Of a stretch of DNA of 64,000 nt, positions 44,322 to 56,573 are shown one piece after another (position 1 is the first letter of the stretch; the number at the start of each line of letters is the position of its first letter). The notes beneath the pieces were generated by a model. The model was not told the DNA's origin, did no database searches, and saw only the letters and a program-made list of their open reading frames with translations. The DNA comes from K189A clade bacterium (GTDB lineage Bacteria > Pseudomonadota > Gammaproteobacteria > Pseudomonadales > Azotimanducaceae), in the NCBI GenBank assembly GCA_902565895.1, contig CACFGV010000002.1, positions 59,971 to 123,970 on the forward strand, given 5' to 3'. A program made the position numbers and the translations under genes.

Positions 44322-44387
44322 GGCATCAAATAAATACCCCACAGGTGATTATTCCACCGTGACCGATTTCGCTAAGTTGCGCGGTTG
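44322..44387 (-). other. Tn7-type attachment site at the 3' end of glmS
   Basis: The last codons of glmS read QPRNLAKSVTVE, the stretch whose DNA is recognised by TnsD in Tn7; insertion normally falls about 25 bases past the stop, here near 44324. The accessory block lies exactly on that side. No tns genes or Tn7 ends were seen. A partial echo of the glmS tail (GGTGGAATCACC on the minus strand) occurs at about 44292-44303. Confidence 0.55.
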
Positions 44388-46178
44388 GTCTACATCTGTG
44401 CCCTTGTGCACAGCAACGTGATAAGCCAACAGCTGCAGAGGAACGACATAGGTAATCGGCGCGAGGATAGGGTCCATCTTCGGCACATGGAGCACTGTGA
44501 CTCCGCTCTCTGTGGCAAAAGCGCTGTCGTTGTCCGCGAATACAAAAAGTTGGCCCCCTCGAGCTTTGACTTCTTGCAAGTTGGAGCGCAATTTTTCAAG
44601 CAAGTCGTCATTTGGTGCTACGGCAACAACGGGCATATCGTCATCCACCAGAGCCAATGGACCGTGTTTCAGCTCGCCAGCTGCGTAGCCCTCGGCGTGG
44701 ATGTACGATATCTCCTTTAGCTTCAGCGCACCCTCCAAAGCGATTGGATAAAGACTGCCACGACCTAGGAACAGCGCGTGGTGCTTTTCGATAAATTGTT
44801 TAGCTAACTCGTTGATGGCGTCATCTAAGGCTAGGACAGACTGAACTGCATCTGGCAATGCATGCAGCCCTTTTACCAATGTTTGCTCGGTGTTGGCACT
44901 GAGTCCACGACGACGGCCAAGCAAAATGGCGAGCAGCAGTAAATTCGCCAACTGCGCGGTGAACGCCTTAGTCGACGCGACACCAACTTCCGTACCAACC
45001 TGCAACATCACGGCGAGGTCGCTCTCCCGCACAGTTGAAGAGGTCGGCACATTGCAAATTGTCAGCGTTGCAAAGTAGCCCGCTTCTTTAGCTATGCGTA
45101 AGGCTGCAAGGGTATCTGCTGTTTCGCCTGATTGAGTGATTGACACAAAGAGGGTGTTGGGCGAGACAGCGACTTTGCGATACCTGAATTCACTCGCGAT
45201 CTCCACCTGACAAGGAATCCCTACGAGGTCTTCGATCCAATAGCGTGCCACACTGGCCGCGTAAAAACTGGTTCCGCAGGCGACAATGGTGATCGCCTCG
45301 GTGCGATCAAAAATCTCCTTGGCGCCTAAACCAAACGCCGGCTCTAATACCGCGCCTTTGCTGATTCGCCCTTCAAGAGTGTCTTTTAACACCTGTGGTT
45401 GAGCAAAAATTTCTTTTTGCATGTAGTGACGATAATTGCCTTTGTCCAGGTCGTCTTGACCAAGTTCTATCTGTACGTCTGCTCGTAATACCGCGTCATC
45501 ATCAATTCCCCAGATATCAATGCTGTCATGGCTTAGTTCAACCAAATCACCTTCTTCCAAAAAGATAAAGCGGTCTGTAACGGCTTTGAGCGCCAGCACA
45601 TCTGAAGCCAGGTAATTTTCGCCAATGCCCTTGCCTACCACCAAGGGGCAACCCGAGCGTGTGGCAACGATTCGAGTCGGTTGGTTCTTCCAACACAGCG
45701 CGATCGCATAGGCACCTTCTAGACGTTTCACCGCCTGGCGAACGGCATCCAGCAGTCCCTTTTCCCCTAGACAGCTGTGCACAAGGTGCGCAACGACCTC
45801 AGAGTCAGTATCCGAGGCAAAGACATAACCGGCGGCGGTCAGTTCTTCTCGCAAGGTTAAGTAGTTTTCAATGATGCCGTTGTGCACAACTGCTAGTTCG
45901 TCACCCGACATGTGAGGATGGGTATTTTGCTCCTCCACCGCGCCGTGTGTAGCCCACCGAGTATGGGCAATGCCGACGCTTCCCATAACGGGAGAGGCCG
46001 CTAAGTTATTGCTTAGGTTAGCAACCTTGCCGACTTCTCGACGCCGCTGTATCTGAGCAAGATCATCGATTACCGCCATGCCCGCAGAATCGTAGCCACG
46101 GTACTCTAAACGCTGAAGCCCCTGTATGAGAATCGGCGCTACACTTCTTTGCGCTACCGCACCCACGATGCCACACAT
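44349..46178 (-). CDS. glmS: Glucosamine-6-phosphate synthase GlmS
   Basis: Makes glucosamine-6-phosphate from fructose-6-phosphate and glutamine for peptidoglycan and LPS. The 609 residues start MCGIVGAVAQ, where Cys2 is the glutaminase nucleophile; HTRWATHG follows. The SIS domains show ACGTSFYAASVARYW, SITQSGETADTLAALR and KEISYIHAEGYAAGELKHGP. The C-terminus NLAKSVTVE is canonical. It lies 49 bases after glmU. No glmS ribozyme is seen upstream. Confidence 0.98.
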   Translation of the reverse strand: MCGIVGAVAQRSVAPILIQGLQRLEYRGYDSAGMAVIDDLAQIQRRREVGKVANLSNNLAASPVMGSVGIAHTRWATHGAVEEQNTHPHMSGDELAVVHNGIIENYLTLREELTAAGYVFASDTDSEVVAHLVHSCLGEKGLLDAVRQAVKRLEGAYAIALCWKNQPTRIVATRSGCPLVVGKGIGENYLASDVLALKAVTDRFIFLEEGDLVELSHDSIDIWGIDDDAVLRADVQIELGQDDLDKGNYRHYMQKEIFAQPQVLKDTLEGRISKGAVLEPAFGLGAKEIFDRTEAITIVACGTSFYAASVARYWIEDLVGIPCQVEIASEFRYRKVAVSPNTLFVSITQSGETADTLAALRIAKEAGYFATLTICNVPTSSTVRESDLAVMLQVGTEVGVASTKAFTAQLANLLLLAILLGRRRGLSANTEQTLVKGLHALPDAVQSVLALDDAINELAKQFIEKHHALFLGRGSLYPIALEGALKLKEISYIHAEGYAAGELKHGPLALVDDDMPVVAVAPNDDLLEKLRSNLQEVKARGGQLFVFADNDSAFATESGVTVLHVPKMDPILAPITYVVPLQLLAYHVAVHKGTDVDQPRNLAKSVTVE

Positions 46179-46227
46179 ACCTTTTCCTATAACCGTTAGT
46201 CGTACTGCGACTCGACCGGGCTAAAAA

Positions 46228-47613
46228 TCATTTACTTTCTCTGCTTTTGTGCGGCGGTGACCAGCCATCGATATTGCGTTGCCGACTTCGTCCAACTGCC
46301 AACTGATTCGCATCCACTTTTTTTGTCAACGTCGACCCAGCCGCCACAAAAGCGCCTTTTTCGATTTCCAGAGGCGCAACAAGAGTAGAATTTGTGCCAA
46401 TAAAAGCGTCGTCACCTATTACTGTGGGATGTTTATTCACACCATCGTAGTTACAGGTCACGGTGCCAGCACCGATATTTACTTCGCTGCCGATTTGCGC
46501 GTCGCCTAAGTAAGACAAATGGCTCGCTTTTGCATTTTTACCCAAATGGGCCTTTTTCGTTTCAACAAAATTGCCCACTTTTACGCCAGAGTCTAAGACG
46601 CTTCCTGGCCGGATTCTGGCAAACGGACCCAAGCGACAATCGCTGCCAACCTCTGCGCCCTCAACAATCGTGTTGGGTAAGACTTTTGTTCCCGCGCCGA
46701 TGCGAGAGCGGGTAATCACACACCCTGGGCCAATGGTCACGTCGTCAGCTAGCTCTACGTCACCTTCAAAAACCACGTTCGCATCTATAAAGCAGTCTCT
46801 ACCCACCACTAGCTTGCCGCGAATGTCTACTCGTGAGGGATCAGCAAAACTCGCACCTGCAAGCATCAAGTCACTACAAAGGGCCTGCTGATACATGCGC
46901 TCTAACTCGGCCAATTGCACGCGGTCATTGATTCCAGTGACCTCCGCCTCGGAGGTTGCAACGACTGGCACCACATCGACCCCGTCCTGCACCGCCATGG
47001 CAATGATGTCTGTTAGGTAGTATTCCTGTTGCGCATTATTCGACTGCAAGCGATCAAGCCATTGGGACATGAGTTCCGTTGGTGCGGCAATAATTCCGGA
47101 GTTAATTTCCTGAATTTTACGCTGTTCGTCACTGGCATCCTTATACTCTACGATAGCCGTAATGCCACCCTGGTCATCTCGAACAATACGCCCCAACTGA
47201 GCTGGATCAGAGAACTCAGCGACCACCAAACCCACCGAGCCGAGTCTAGCCGCCTGTTCACATTCCTCTAAGGTTGTTTGGCTGATGAGCGGCACATCGC
47301 CGTATAAAACTAACGTAACGCCATCATCTGGAAGATGTTCTTTGGCTAACTTTACCGCATGGCCAGTACCCAACTGTTCAGCTTGTTCCACCCAAACGAT
47401 TTCAGCGGGCTGATCTAATGCAGAAAGGGCGCTTTGTACTTCTGTTCCTTGATGGCCAATAACAACGGCAACTTTACGCGGCTTCAGTGTTCGTGCGGTT
47501 TCCAGGACATGGTGGATAAGGGATTTGCCAGCAAGCTGATGCAGCACCTTAGCGGTATTGGACTGCATTCGAGTGCCCTTTCCGGCGGCAAGCACCACAA
47601 CATCTGTATGCAT
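46228..47613 (-). CDS. glmU: Bifunctional UDP-GlcNAc synthase GlmU
   Basis: N-acetylates glucosamine-1-phosphate and uridylylates it to UDP-GlcNAc. The uridyltransferase part starts VVVLAAGKGTRMQSNTAKVL with LYGDVPL; the C-terminal left-handed beta helix has the hexapeptide pattern (GPGCVITRSRIGAGTKVLPN) and NYDGVNKHPT. The 461 residues are full length. AGGA precedes the ATG. It is separated from atpC by a terminator. Confidence 0.98.
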   Translation of the reverse strand: MHTDVVVLAAGKGTRMQSNTAKVLHQLAGKSLIHHVLETARTLKPRKVAVVIGHQGTEVQSALSALDQPAEIVWVEQAEQLGTGHAVKLAKEHLPDDGVTLVLYGDVPLISQTTLEECEQAARLGSVGLVVAEFSDPAQLGRIVRDDQGGITAIVEYKDASDEQRKIQEINSGIIAAPTELMSQWLDRLQSNNAQQEYYLTDIIAMAVQDGVDVVPVVATSEAEVTGINDRVQLAELERMYQQALCSDLMLAGASFADPSRVDIRGKLVVGRDCFIDANVVFEGDVELADDVTIGPGCVITRSRIGAGTKVLPNTIVEGAEVGSDCRLGPFARIRPGSVLDSGVKVGNFVETKKAHLGKNAKASHLSYLGDAQIGSEVNIGAGTVTCNYDGVNKHPTVIGDDAFIGTNSTLVAPLEIEKGAFVAAGSTLTKKVDANQLAVGRSRQRNIDGWSPPHKSRESK

Positions 47614-47655
47614 TTCAATTTCCTAATCCCTGTACCACCAAGTATATGCGAGGAA

Positions 47656-47688
47656 TAAAAAAAGGGGCTGTTATTGGCCCCTTTTTTA
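47656..47688 (-). terminator. Terminator after the atp operon
   Basis: On the minus strand AAAAAAGGGGC, an 8-base loop, then GCCCCTTTTTT. It lies between atpC and glmU and ends with a T run, so it should stop or reduce atp transcription before glmU. The stem is symmetric and could work both ways. Confidence 0.9.
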
Positions 47689-47709
47689 TTACCGCTGGCT
47701 TTGAGCCCT

Positions 47710-48129
47710 TTAACGGCGTCGTTTGCGCAGTTCTTCTAAAGTACGTTGCTGGGCCATCGCTTCTGCCATCATCGCAGCAGCCATACCAAAATCAGCATCC
47801 GCAGCTTTCTCTGACATCTCTCGCTGGGCTTGCTGCCGCGCTTCCTCTGCCTGAGCTTCATCAATGTCTTCAGCCCGCACTGCAGTATCCGCCAGTAGAG
47901 TTACGTTCCCCGGTTGAATCTCTAAGAACCCCCCAGATGCGAAGAATACTTCTTCTGTACCATCTTCCATGCGCAGCGTTACCGCACCCGGATGAATACC
48001 CGTTAACAAGGGGGCGTGACCGGGCATTACACCGATTTCACCGATAGTGCCTCGCGCAGACAGCATGGTGATGGCGCCAGAAAACAGGGATTGTTCCGCG
48101 CTCACGATTTCACAATGCATTGTTGCCAT
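47710..48129 (-). CDS. atpC: ATP synthase epsilon subunit AtpC
   Basis: Central-stalk subunit that regulates F1. The 139 residues have the beta-sandwich start MHCEIVSAEQSLFSGAITML, GEIGVMPGHAPLLTGIHPGA, and the two-helix C-terminus (AEEARQQAQREMSEKA). Last gene of the operon, 35 bases after atpD. Confidence 0.96.
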   Translation of the reverse strand: MATMHCEIVSAEQSLFSGAITMLSARGTIGEIGVMPGHAPLLTGIHPGAVTLRMEDGTEEVFFASGGFLEIQPGNVTLLADTAVRAEDIDEAQAEEARQQAQREMSEKAADADFGMAAAMMAEAMAQQRTLEELRKRRR

Positions 48130-48164
48130 AGAGTTCTTCCTGTCGTGCCGGTCGCGTCTTTAAG

Positions 48165-49613
<1,449 letters not shown>

Positions 49614-49632
49614 TTACCTCGTGTCGCCGCCG

Positions 49633-50493
49633 CTATACCGCCGCCGCGCCACTGACAATTTCTGCAATTTCCTGTGTGATCGCTGCCTGTCGAGCATTGT
49701 TGTAAATCAGCTGTAGCTCATCGATTAATTTGGCAGCATTTTCTGTAGCGTTTTTCATCGCGACCATTTTAGCCGCCTGCTCACAGGCGCCATTTTCAAT
49801 GACCGCCTGATAGACCTGGGATTCAACAAAACGCTGTACCAAGCCCTCAATCAGCTGACGTGCGTCGGGCTCATAGATGTAGTCCCAACGGTGCTGATAG
49901 GTTGCATCGTCTTGCGGATCTAACGGCAACAGTTGGCGGACAACTGGCGTTTGCGTCATGGTGTTTTCGAATTCGTTGCTCGCCAAATAAAGTCGATCGA
50001 TCTCGCCGTTTTCATACGCGTCCAGCATCACCTTGATGCCGCCAATCAAGTCGGCCATCGCTGGCGTTTCACCCACGTCGTTCATCACTGCACGAATGTT
50101 GCCTCCTACCGAGCGGAAAAACGGCCCAGCCTTGTTGCCAATCAGGCCCAGCTCTACCTTTTTACCGTTACCATCCCATTCGCCGAGTTCTTTTACCACT
50201 TTGCGGAATAGGTTGACGTTAAGGCCACCGCAAAGACCGCGATCTGTTGCGACAACAATGTAACCGACATTGTTGATTTCACGGGCTTGCATATAAGTGT
50301 GCTTGTACTCTGGATTGGAGTTAGCCAAATGGCTGATGACGCCGCGAATGCGCTCGCTGTAAGGCTTGCCTTGCTGCATGCGCTCTTGAGTGCGGCGCAT
50401 TTTACTCGCCGCGACCATCTGCATGGCGCTCGTGATCTTTTGCGTATTCTGCACGCTTCCGATCTTTTTCTTGATTTCTTTACCAACAGCCAT
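49633..50493 (-). CDS. atpG: ATP synthase gamma subunit AtpG
   Basis: Rotating central shaft, 286 residues. N-terminal coil [20 protein letters not shown] and [27 protein letters not shown] motif; C-terminal coil [20 protein letters not shown]. Standard position between atpA and atpD. Confidence 0.98.
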   Translation of the reverse strand: MAVGKEIKKKIGSVQNTQKITSAMQMVAASKMRRTQERMQQGKPYSERIRGVISHLANSNPEYKHTYMQAREINNVGYIVVATDRGLCGGLNVNLFRKVVKELGEWDGNGKKVELGLIGNKAGPFFRSVGGNIRAVMNDVGETPAMADLIGGIKVMLDAYENGEIDRLYLASNEFENTMTQTPVVRQLLPLDPQDDATYQHRWDYIYEPDARQLIEGLVQRFVESQVYQAVIENGACEQAAKMVAMKNATENAAKLIDELQLIYNNARQAAITQEIAEIVSGAAAV

Positions 50494-50556
50494 GTGTTTT
50501 CTCTTTTGCCTGTTACCGCCGACTAGTCACTCTTATGCACCCTTGCCAACCGGAAT

Positions 50557-52101
50557 TTAATAGGTTTGAGTGGCTTTGAATTTCTCAATCGCCTCGCGCA
50601 GAGTGCTCACCACGTCGTCGTTATAGGCGCCAGTTTCATTAATGTTGGCAAAGAACTCTGCGTATTCGGATTTCATGAAACCGAGTAACGCAGCTTCAAA
50701 ATCCAGCACTTTCTCCACCTCAACATCGGTTAGGTAGCCCTCGTTCGCGGCGAACAGTACAGTGCCCATTTCTGCTACTGACATCGGTGCGAACTGTTTT
50801 TGTTTCATCAGTTCCGTCACCCGCGCGCCGTGCTCAAGTTGACGGCGGGTGGCATCGTCCAGATCCGAAGCGAACTGCGAGAAAGCCGCCAACTCTCGGT
50901 ACTGGGCCAGGGCCATCTTGATACCGCCAGAGATCTTTTTCATGAAAGGCGTCTGAGCTGAGCCACCTACCCGGGATACAGAGATCCCTGGACTCATTGC
51001 TGGGCGTAACCCCGAGTTAAAGTTGTCTGTTTCCAGGAAGATCTGACCATCGGTTATGGAAATCACGTTGGTGGGTACGAAGGCCGATACATCCCCCGCT
51101 TGAGTTTCGATAATTGGCAGTGCGGTAAGCGACCCTGTTTTGCCTTTTACCGCGCCATTGGTCTGTTGTTCTACATAGTCAGCGTTTACTCGAGCCGCTC
51201 GTTCCAACAAACGAGAGTGCAAGTAGAACACGTCGCCAGGGTAGGCTTCGCGACCTGGCGGACGTCGCAGAAGCAACGAAATCTGGCGATAGGCCCAAGC
51301 TTGTTTTGTTAGGTCGTCATAAATCACCAGGGCGTCTTCGCCAGTGTCGCGAAAGTACTCACCCATGGCACAGCCCGAGTAGGCCGAGATGAACTGCATG
51401 GACGCCGGATCTGAAGCGCCCGCCGCGACCACCGTGGTGTATTCCAGGGCGCCATGCTCTTCGAGAGAGCGCACGATGTTAGAGATCGTGGACATCTTCT
51501 GACCGATCGCAACATAGACGCATTTAATGCCGCTACCCTTTTGATTGATAATGGCATCGATCGCTATAGCGGTTTTACCAATCTGACGGTCGCCAATAAT
51601 TAATTCACGTTGGCCTCGACCAATCGGCACCATAGCATCAATACACTTAAACCCAATCTGTACCGGCTGGTCCACCGACTGACGGGCGATCACGCCTGGT
51701 GCTACCTTTTCAATTGGCGAGGATTGCGCTGCATTGATTGGGCCTTTGCCATCGATTGGATTACCCAGCGAGTCCACTACGCGGCCTAGTAGTTCTGGGC
51801 CAACAGGCACTTCAAGGATTCGCCCAGTACAGCGAGCGGTCATGCCTTCCGTGAGGCTGTCGTATTCACCCAAAACAACCACACCTACCGAGTCGCGCTC
51901 TAGGTTAAGCGCCATGCCATACAGCCCACCATCGAATTCGATCATTTCGCCGTATTGCGCATCAGCCAGGCCGTGGATTCGCACGATGCCGTCAGAGACG
52001 CCAACAATTGTGCCCTCGTTTTGCGCTTCTGCTGTTACATCAAGACCCTGAATACGACCTTTGATGATGTCGCTGATTTCTGATGGGTTAAGTTGTTGCA
52101 T
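50557..52101 (-). CDS. atpA: ATP synthase alpha subunit AtpA
   Basis: Non-catalytic nucleotide-binding F1 subunit, 514 residues. Starts [18 protein letters not shown]-loop [11 protein letters not shown] (Ile where E. coli has Thr); the alpha-signature [14 protein letters not shown] is present. Full length and in normal order. Confidence 0.99.
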   Translation of the reverse strand: MQQLNPSEISDIIKGRIQGLDVTAEAQNEGTIVGVSDGIVRIHGLADAQYGEMIEFDGGLYGMALNLERDSVGVVVLGEYDSLTEGMTARCTGRILEVPVGPELLGRVVDSLGNPIDGKGPINAAQSSPIEKVAPGVIARQSVDQPVQIGFKCIDAMVPIGRGQRELIIGDRQIGKTAIAIDAIINQKGSGIKCVYVAIGQKMSTISNIVRSLEEHGALEYTTVVAAGASDPASMQFISAYSGCAMGEYFRDTGEDALVIYDDLTKQAWAYRQISLLLRRPPGREAYPGDVFYLHSRLLERAARVNADYVEQQTNGAVKGKTGSLTALPIIETQAGDVSAFVPTNVISITDGQIFLETDNFNSGLRPAMSPGISVSRVGGSAQTPFMKKISGGIKMALAQYRELAAFSQFASDLDDATRRQLEHGARVTELMKQKQFAPMSVAEMGTVLFAANEGYLTDVEVEKVLDFEAALLGFMKSEYAEFFANINETGAYNDDVVSTLREAIEKFKATQTY

Positions 52102-52160
52102 GTTCAGTTCCTGTTAAAACCTGTTTCTACTTCTGCTGGTGGTTGTGCCCAAAGTTGTTG

Positions 52161-52700
52161 TTATACCTGCACTAAGGCGTCGACCAGTTTGGTTAACCTG
52201 CCGCGAACGGAGCCGTCAATTACGACGTCGCCCGCCCGAATGATGGCGCCACCCATTAATGAGGCGTCAACGCGGGACTCAAGTACGATCTCTTTGTCGA
52301 ATTTCTTACCCAATGCAGCGACAAGCGAGCCGGTCTGTGCTGGCGTCAATTCGTAAGCTGCGGTGATTTTGACATCCAAGCTGCGCAAAGCCTGCGCCCG
52401 CCGAGCTTCATATTGGTCAACGACCTCTCCTAACAAGGACAATCGATCGTGGTCGGCAAGGGCGAGCAAAAATTTCCGAGCCTGGTCATCTATTTCGCCT
52501 GCGCATAGCTCTGAGAGCTTTGCTGCTTTGGCTGTAGGGGGTAAGTCTGGGCTGCTGAGCAAAATGGCGACGGTCTCATCCTTGGCTGTTGCAGCAAGGA
52601 CGCCAAGCATTCGCGACCACTCATCTAAAGCGCTATCAGCTTTTGCGAGGTCAAAAACCGCGTTGGCATAGGGCCGGGCAATCGTTGCGAGTTCAGCCAT
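52161..52700 (-). CDS. atpH: ATP synthase delta subunit AtpH
   Basis: Links F1 to the peripheral stalk. The 179 residues have the N-terminal helical bundle (ATIARPYANAVFDLAKAD) and the C-terminal domain (GSLVAALGKKFDKEIVLESR, VDASLMGGAIIRAGDVVIDG). It starts 2 bases after the atpF stop. Confidence 0.97.
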   Translation of the reverse strand: MAELATIARPYANAVFDLAKADSALDEWSRMLGVLAATAKDETVAILLSSPDLPPTAKAAKLSELCAGEIDDQARKFLLALADHDRLSLLGEVVDQYEARRAQALRSLDVKITAAYELTPAQTGSLVAALGKKFDKEIVLESRVDASLMGGAIIRAGDVVIDGSVRGRLTKLVDALVQV

Positions 52701-52702
52701 GC

Positions 52703-53173
52703 TTACAGCTCAGCTGCAAGTTGTTGCAGCATTTGCTCATGCTTGCTGGCGTCGATACTGTCCTTAAGGACTTGCTCAGCACCATCAATGACCAGTGCAG
52801 CGACTTGAGCACGAAGCCCTTCTTTAGCGCGGTTCACTTCTTGCTCGATTTCAGCTTTGGCAGCCTCAATTAACCGATCGCTTTCAGAGCGGGCTTCAAT
52901 TTTCGCCTCTTCGACTAGTTTGTTCGCTCTGGACCGCGCCTGTTCAATTATTCCGGCAGCCTCTTTTTTTGCTGCAGCGAGCTCTAACTCAGCCTCGTTC
53001 GCGGCTTCAGCAAGTTTCACCTCAGCCTCCTCAGAGGCCTTCAATCCTGCCGCAATATTCTCCTGCCTTTCCCTCATCATCGAAATTACCGGCGGCCAAA
53101 TGTACCGATAACAAAACCAAACGAATACCGCAAAAGTTATGCTTTGCCCAAAGAGCGTTAAGTTCATATTCAT
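52703..53173 (-). CDS. atpF: ATP synthase subunit b AtpF
   Basis: Peripheral stalk, 156 residues: one N-terminal membrane helix ([20 protein letters not shown]) and a long charged coiled coil ([20 protein letters not shown]). Standard length for a gammaproteobacterium. Confidence 0.97.
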   Translation of the reverse strand: MNMNLTLFGQSITFAVFVWFCYRYIWPPVISMMRERQENIAAGLKASEEAEVKLAEAANEAELELAAAKKEAAGIIEQARSRANKLVEEAKIEARSESDRLIEAAKAEIEQEVNRAKEGLRAQVAALVIDGAEQVLKDSIDASKHEQMLQQLAAEL

Positions 53174-53239
53174 GATTAATTTTGAACTCCATTGATCCCA
53201 GAGGTGCCTAACCCGAAAGGAAAGTCGCGATTGATTTTC

Positions 53240-53262
53240 AGACAGGTGTTTCCATCCTGTCT
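53240..53262 (-). promoter_or_regulatory. Hairpin between atpE and atpF
   Basis: AGACAGG and CCTGTCT form a 7-bp stem around a 9-base loop in the 120-base gap after atpE. There is no T run, so it is more likely an mRNA-stabilising or processing element than a terminator. It would help explain extra c-subunit output. Confidence 0.55.
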
Positions 53263-53293
53263 AAACCCATCCCTCGTAGCAGAGGGTTTCGGA

Positions 53294-53539
<246 letters not shown>

Positions 53540-53574
53540 CTAGTTGCTGTGAATTTACGTTCGAATTTTAAGAA

Positions 53575-54420
<846 letters not shown>

Positions 54421-54469
54421 TCAATCTAATTCCTTACTATCAGAGATTAATAACTAAGCTTCTCTGCGC

Positions 54470-54808
54470 TCAGTTGCGCTTGAGTCCTCGCATCTTTAGC
54501 GGTACCGCGATCGAGGCTACTTGTGCGATTAAGAATCCCGCCACAAAAACTATTGGACTGGGTCGAAAAACCAAAAAAACCAACGCTACGGACGTAGCGA
54601 TTGTGATCAGCTTCAAAATTTCACAACCTACAATGCCCGAAAAAGATTTTGCCTTTCGAAAAGCTAACCTAAATGCTAAGTAGGAAATGAACGCGCTTAA
54701 GCTGCCTAAGCCCGCATCCTTTCCAACCTCAGGCCAAAATAGGCCCGCCCCGAAAAACGCTACAACAATAATCGCTGGTGCCCAAACTAAGGGTGTCTGA
54801 GTTTCCAT
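54470..54808 (-). CDS. atpI: ATP synthase assembly factor AtpI
   Basis: Small membrane protein that aids c-ring assembly. Four hydrophobic segments: APAIIVVAFFGAGLFWP, LGSLSAFISYLAFRLAF, IVGCEILKLITIATSVALVF and PIVFVAGFLIAQVASIAVP. The ATG at 54808 has AGGG about 8 bases upstream; the frame is open to a GTG at 54850 with no ribosome site. First gene of the atp operon, after parB. Confidence 0.85.
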   Translation of the reverse strand: METQTPLVWAPAIIVVAFFGAGLFWPEVGKDAGLGSLSAFISYLAFRLAFRKAKSFSGIVGCEILKLITIATSVALVFLVFRPSPIVFVAGFLIAQVASIAVPLKMRGLKRN

Positions 54809-54877
54809 TTTTACCCTATCAAGCGGCCGAGGATTGTAGACGCCCGACACCGCTGATTCAAATTAATTTCTCCAGAA

Positions 54878-55774
54878 TCAATCGGCGAAGTTCAAACGCT
54901 GCAGCACGCCATCCAGCTCATCCAGGTTGCCATACTTGATTACTAATTCGCCGCGTCCTTGCGCGCGCTGGGTGATACTTACGTTAGCGCCCAAATGGTC
55001 TGACAAACGCCGCTCCAGTAGTACAGTATCGACGTCTTTGTCGCCGGTGCGCCGGCCTCGATTGGTGGAAACTGCCGACAATTTACGCACAAGCGCCTCG
55101 GTTTGACGCACCGATAGTTGCTTCATCGCAACATCTTGGGCGATCAAATCCTGTTCGGTACCCGCCAAACCCAGCAAAGCCCGGGCATGGCCCATGTCGA
55201 GTTTGCCTTCCATCAACAGATCCCGCGCCACGCTGCCGAGATTGAGTAAGCGCAAACTATTGGCGATAGCGGCACGGGATTTCCCTACTACCTCGGCAAG
55301 CTCTTGCTGGGTTAACTCAAATTCCGACCGCAGCCGCGCCAAGCCGAGCGCCTCTTCCACTACATTCAGGTTTTCGCGTTGAATATTTTCGATAAGCGCA
55401 AACGCCGACGCTTCTTTGTCGCTGACGTCACGCTGCACCACAGGAATGGTTTGCAGACCCGCTTGCTGGGCCGCCCGCCAACGACGCTCGCCCGCGATAA
55501 GTTCAAAGCCGCCTTGGGGCAATGCGCGGACTACGATGGGCTGCAGCACACCATGGTGCTGAATAGACGTCGCCAACTCGTCTAACGCCGCAGGCGCAAA
55601 GACCCGTCTGGGTTGAAATGGGCTTGGTTTGATGAGAGCTACCGCAATTTCCGTAACACTCTGGGGTGGCGCCGAAGCTGCAGGCTGTTCCTGCTCAGCT
55701 TGAATATCGGACACAGCCTTGGTCGGGCGCGAGAGCAGGGCATCCAGTCCTTTTCCTAGTTTCTTTTTCGTCAT
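54878..55774 (-). CDS. parB: Chromosome partition protein ParB
   Basis: CTPase that spreads from parS and organises the origin. The 298 residues show KLGKGLDALLSRP, the PFQPRRVF box I, the GERRWRAAQQAGL CTP-binding motif, ENIQRENLNVVEEALGLARL, and a helix-turn-helix (TQQELAEVVGKSRAAIANSL). No parS palindrome is visible in the window. Confidence 0.97.
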   Translation of the reverse strand: MTKKKLGKGLDALLSRPTKAVSDIQAEQEQPAASAPPQSVTEIAVALIKPSPFQPRRVFAPAALDELATSIQHHGVLQPIVVRALPQGGFELIAGERRWRAAQQAGLQTIPVVQRDVSDKEASAFALIENIQRENLNVVEEALGLARLRSEFELTQQELAEVVGKSRAAIANSLRLLNLGSVARDLLMEGKLDMGHARALLGLAGTEQDLIAQDVAMKQLSVRQTEALVRKLSAVSTNRGRRTGDKDVDTVLLERRLSDHLGANVSITQRAQGRGELVIKYGNLDELDGVLQRLNFAD

Positions 55775-55808
55775 GTGCAGATGCTCTTTACTGGTTACGG
55801 GGGCTGGT

Positions 55809-56573
55809 TCATTCGGCGTTACGTTTGCGCACTTCTGCCGCCAACGCTTGGTAGGCTAGCGATCCACGGGAGCCTCTATCGTAAAGCAATATCGGTAAAC
55901 CATGGCTTGGCGCTTCGGCTAGGCGCACATTGCGCGGCACCACGGTGCGGAACACTTGATCGCCAAAATAGTGGATCAATTGTCGCGACACATCTCGAGT
56001 CAACCCATTACGCGGGTCGTACATGGTACGCAGCAGCCCCTCGATCTTTAGCTGCGGATTGGCTTGCTCGCGAATCCCATCCACCGTATCCAGTAACGCG
56101 CTTAATCCCTCCAAAGCATAATATTCACATTGCATCGGTATGAGCACACTGTTTGCAGCAACCAAGGCATTAACCGTCAAAATATTCAGTGAGGGCGGGC
56201 AGTCCACTAGCACGTAGTCGTATTTGCTTACGACCTTTGCCAACAGCTCGCGCATAACGAACTCTCTTTGCTGGTGCTGCAACAGTGATACTTCTGCTGC
56301 GGTCAGGTCGATATTAGAAGGCATAACATCAAAATGAGCCGGTGACGTCTGCACCACGCGTGCAAAATCTTGTTCCCTTACCAGCCAGTGGTAGCTTGAA
56401 GCCGCTGAGGCGCCTTTGTCGATGCCACTTCCCATAGTGGCATTGCCTTGAGGGTCAAGATCAACCAGCAGTACCCGCTCATTCAAAGCTGCTAGAGCTG
56501 CGGCGAGATTCACCGTTGTAGTGGTTTTTCCAACCCCGCCTTTTTGATTGGCAACTGCTATGATTCTAGTCAA
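55809..56573 (-). CDS. parA: Chromosome partition ATPase ParA (Soj)
   Basis: Walker ATPase of 254 residues: [56 protein letters not shown]. Its ATG overlaps the rsmG stop (ATGA). Confidence 0.98.
   Translation of the reverse strand: MTRIIAVANQKGGVGKTTTTVNLAAALAALNERVLLVDLDPQGNATMGSGIDKGASAASSYHWLVREQDFARVVQTSPAHFDVMPSNIDLTAAEVSLLQHQQREFVMRELLAKVVSKYDYVLVDCPPSLNILTVNALVAANSVLIPMQCEYYALEGLSALLDTVDGIREQANPQLKIEGLLRTMYDPRNGLTRDVSRQLIHYFGDQVFRTVVPRNVRLAEAPSHGLPILLYDRGSRGSLAYQALAAEVRKRNAE

Noticed and set aside
46179..46227. glmS ribozyme
   Set aside because: The gap before glmS is only 49 bases and glmS ribozymes belong mainly to Firmicutes.
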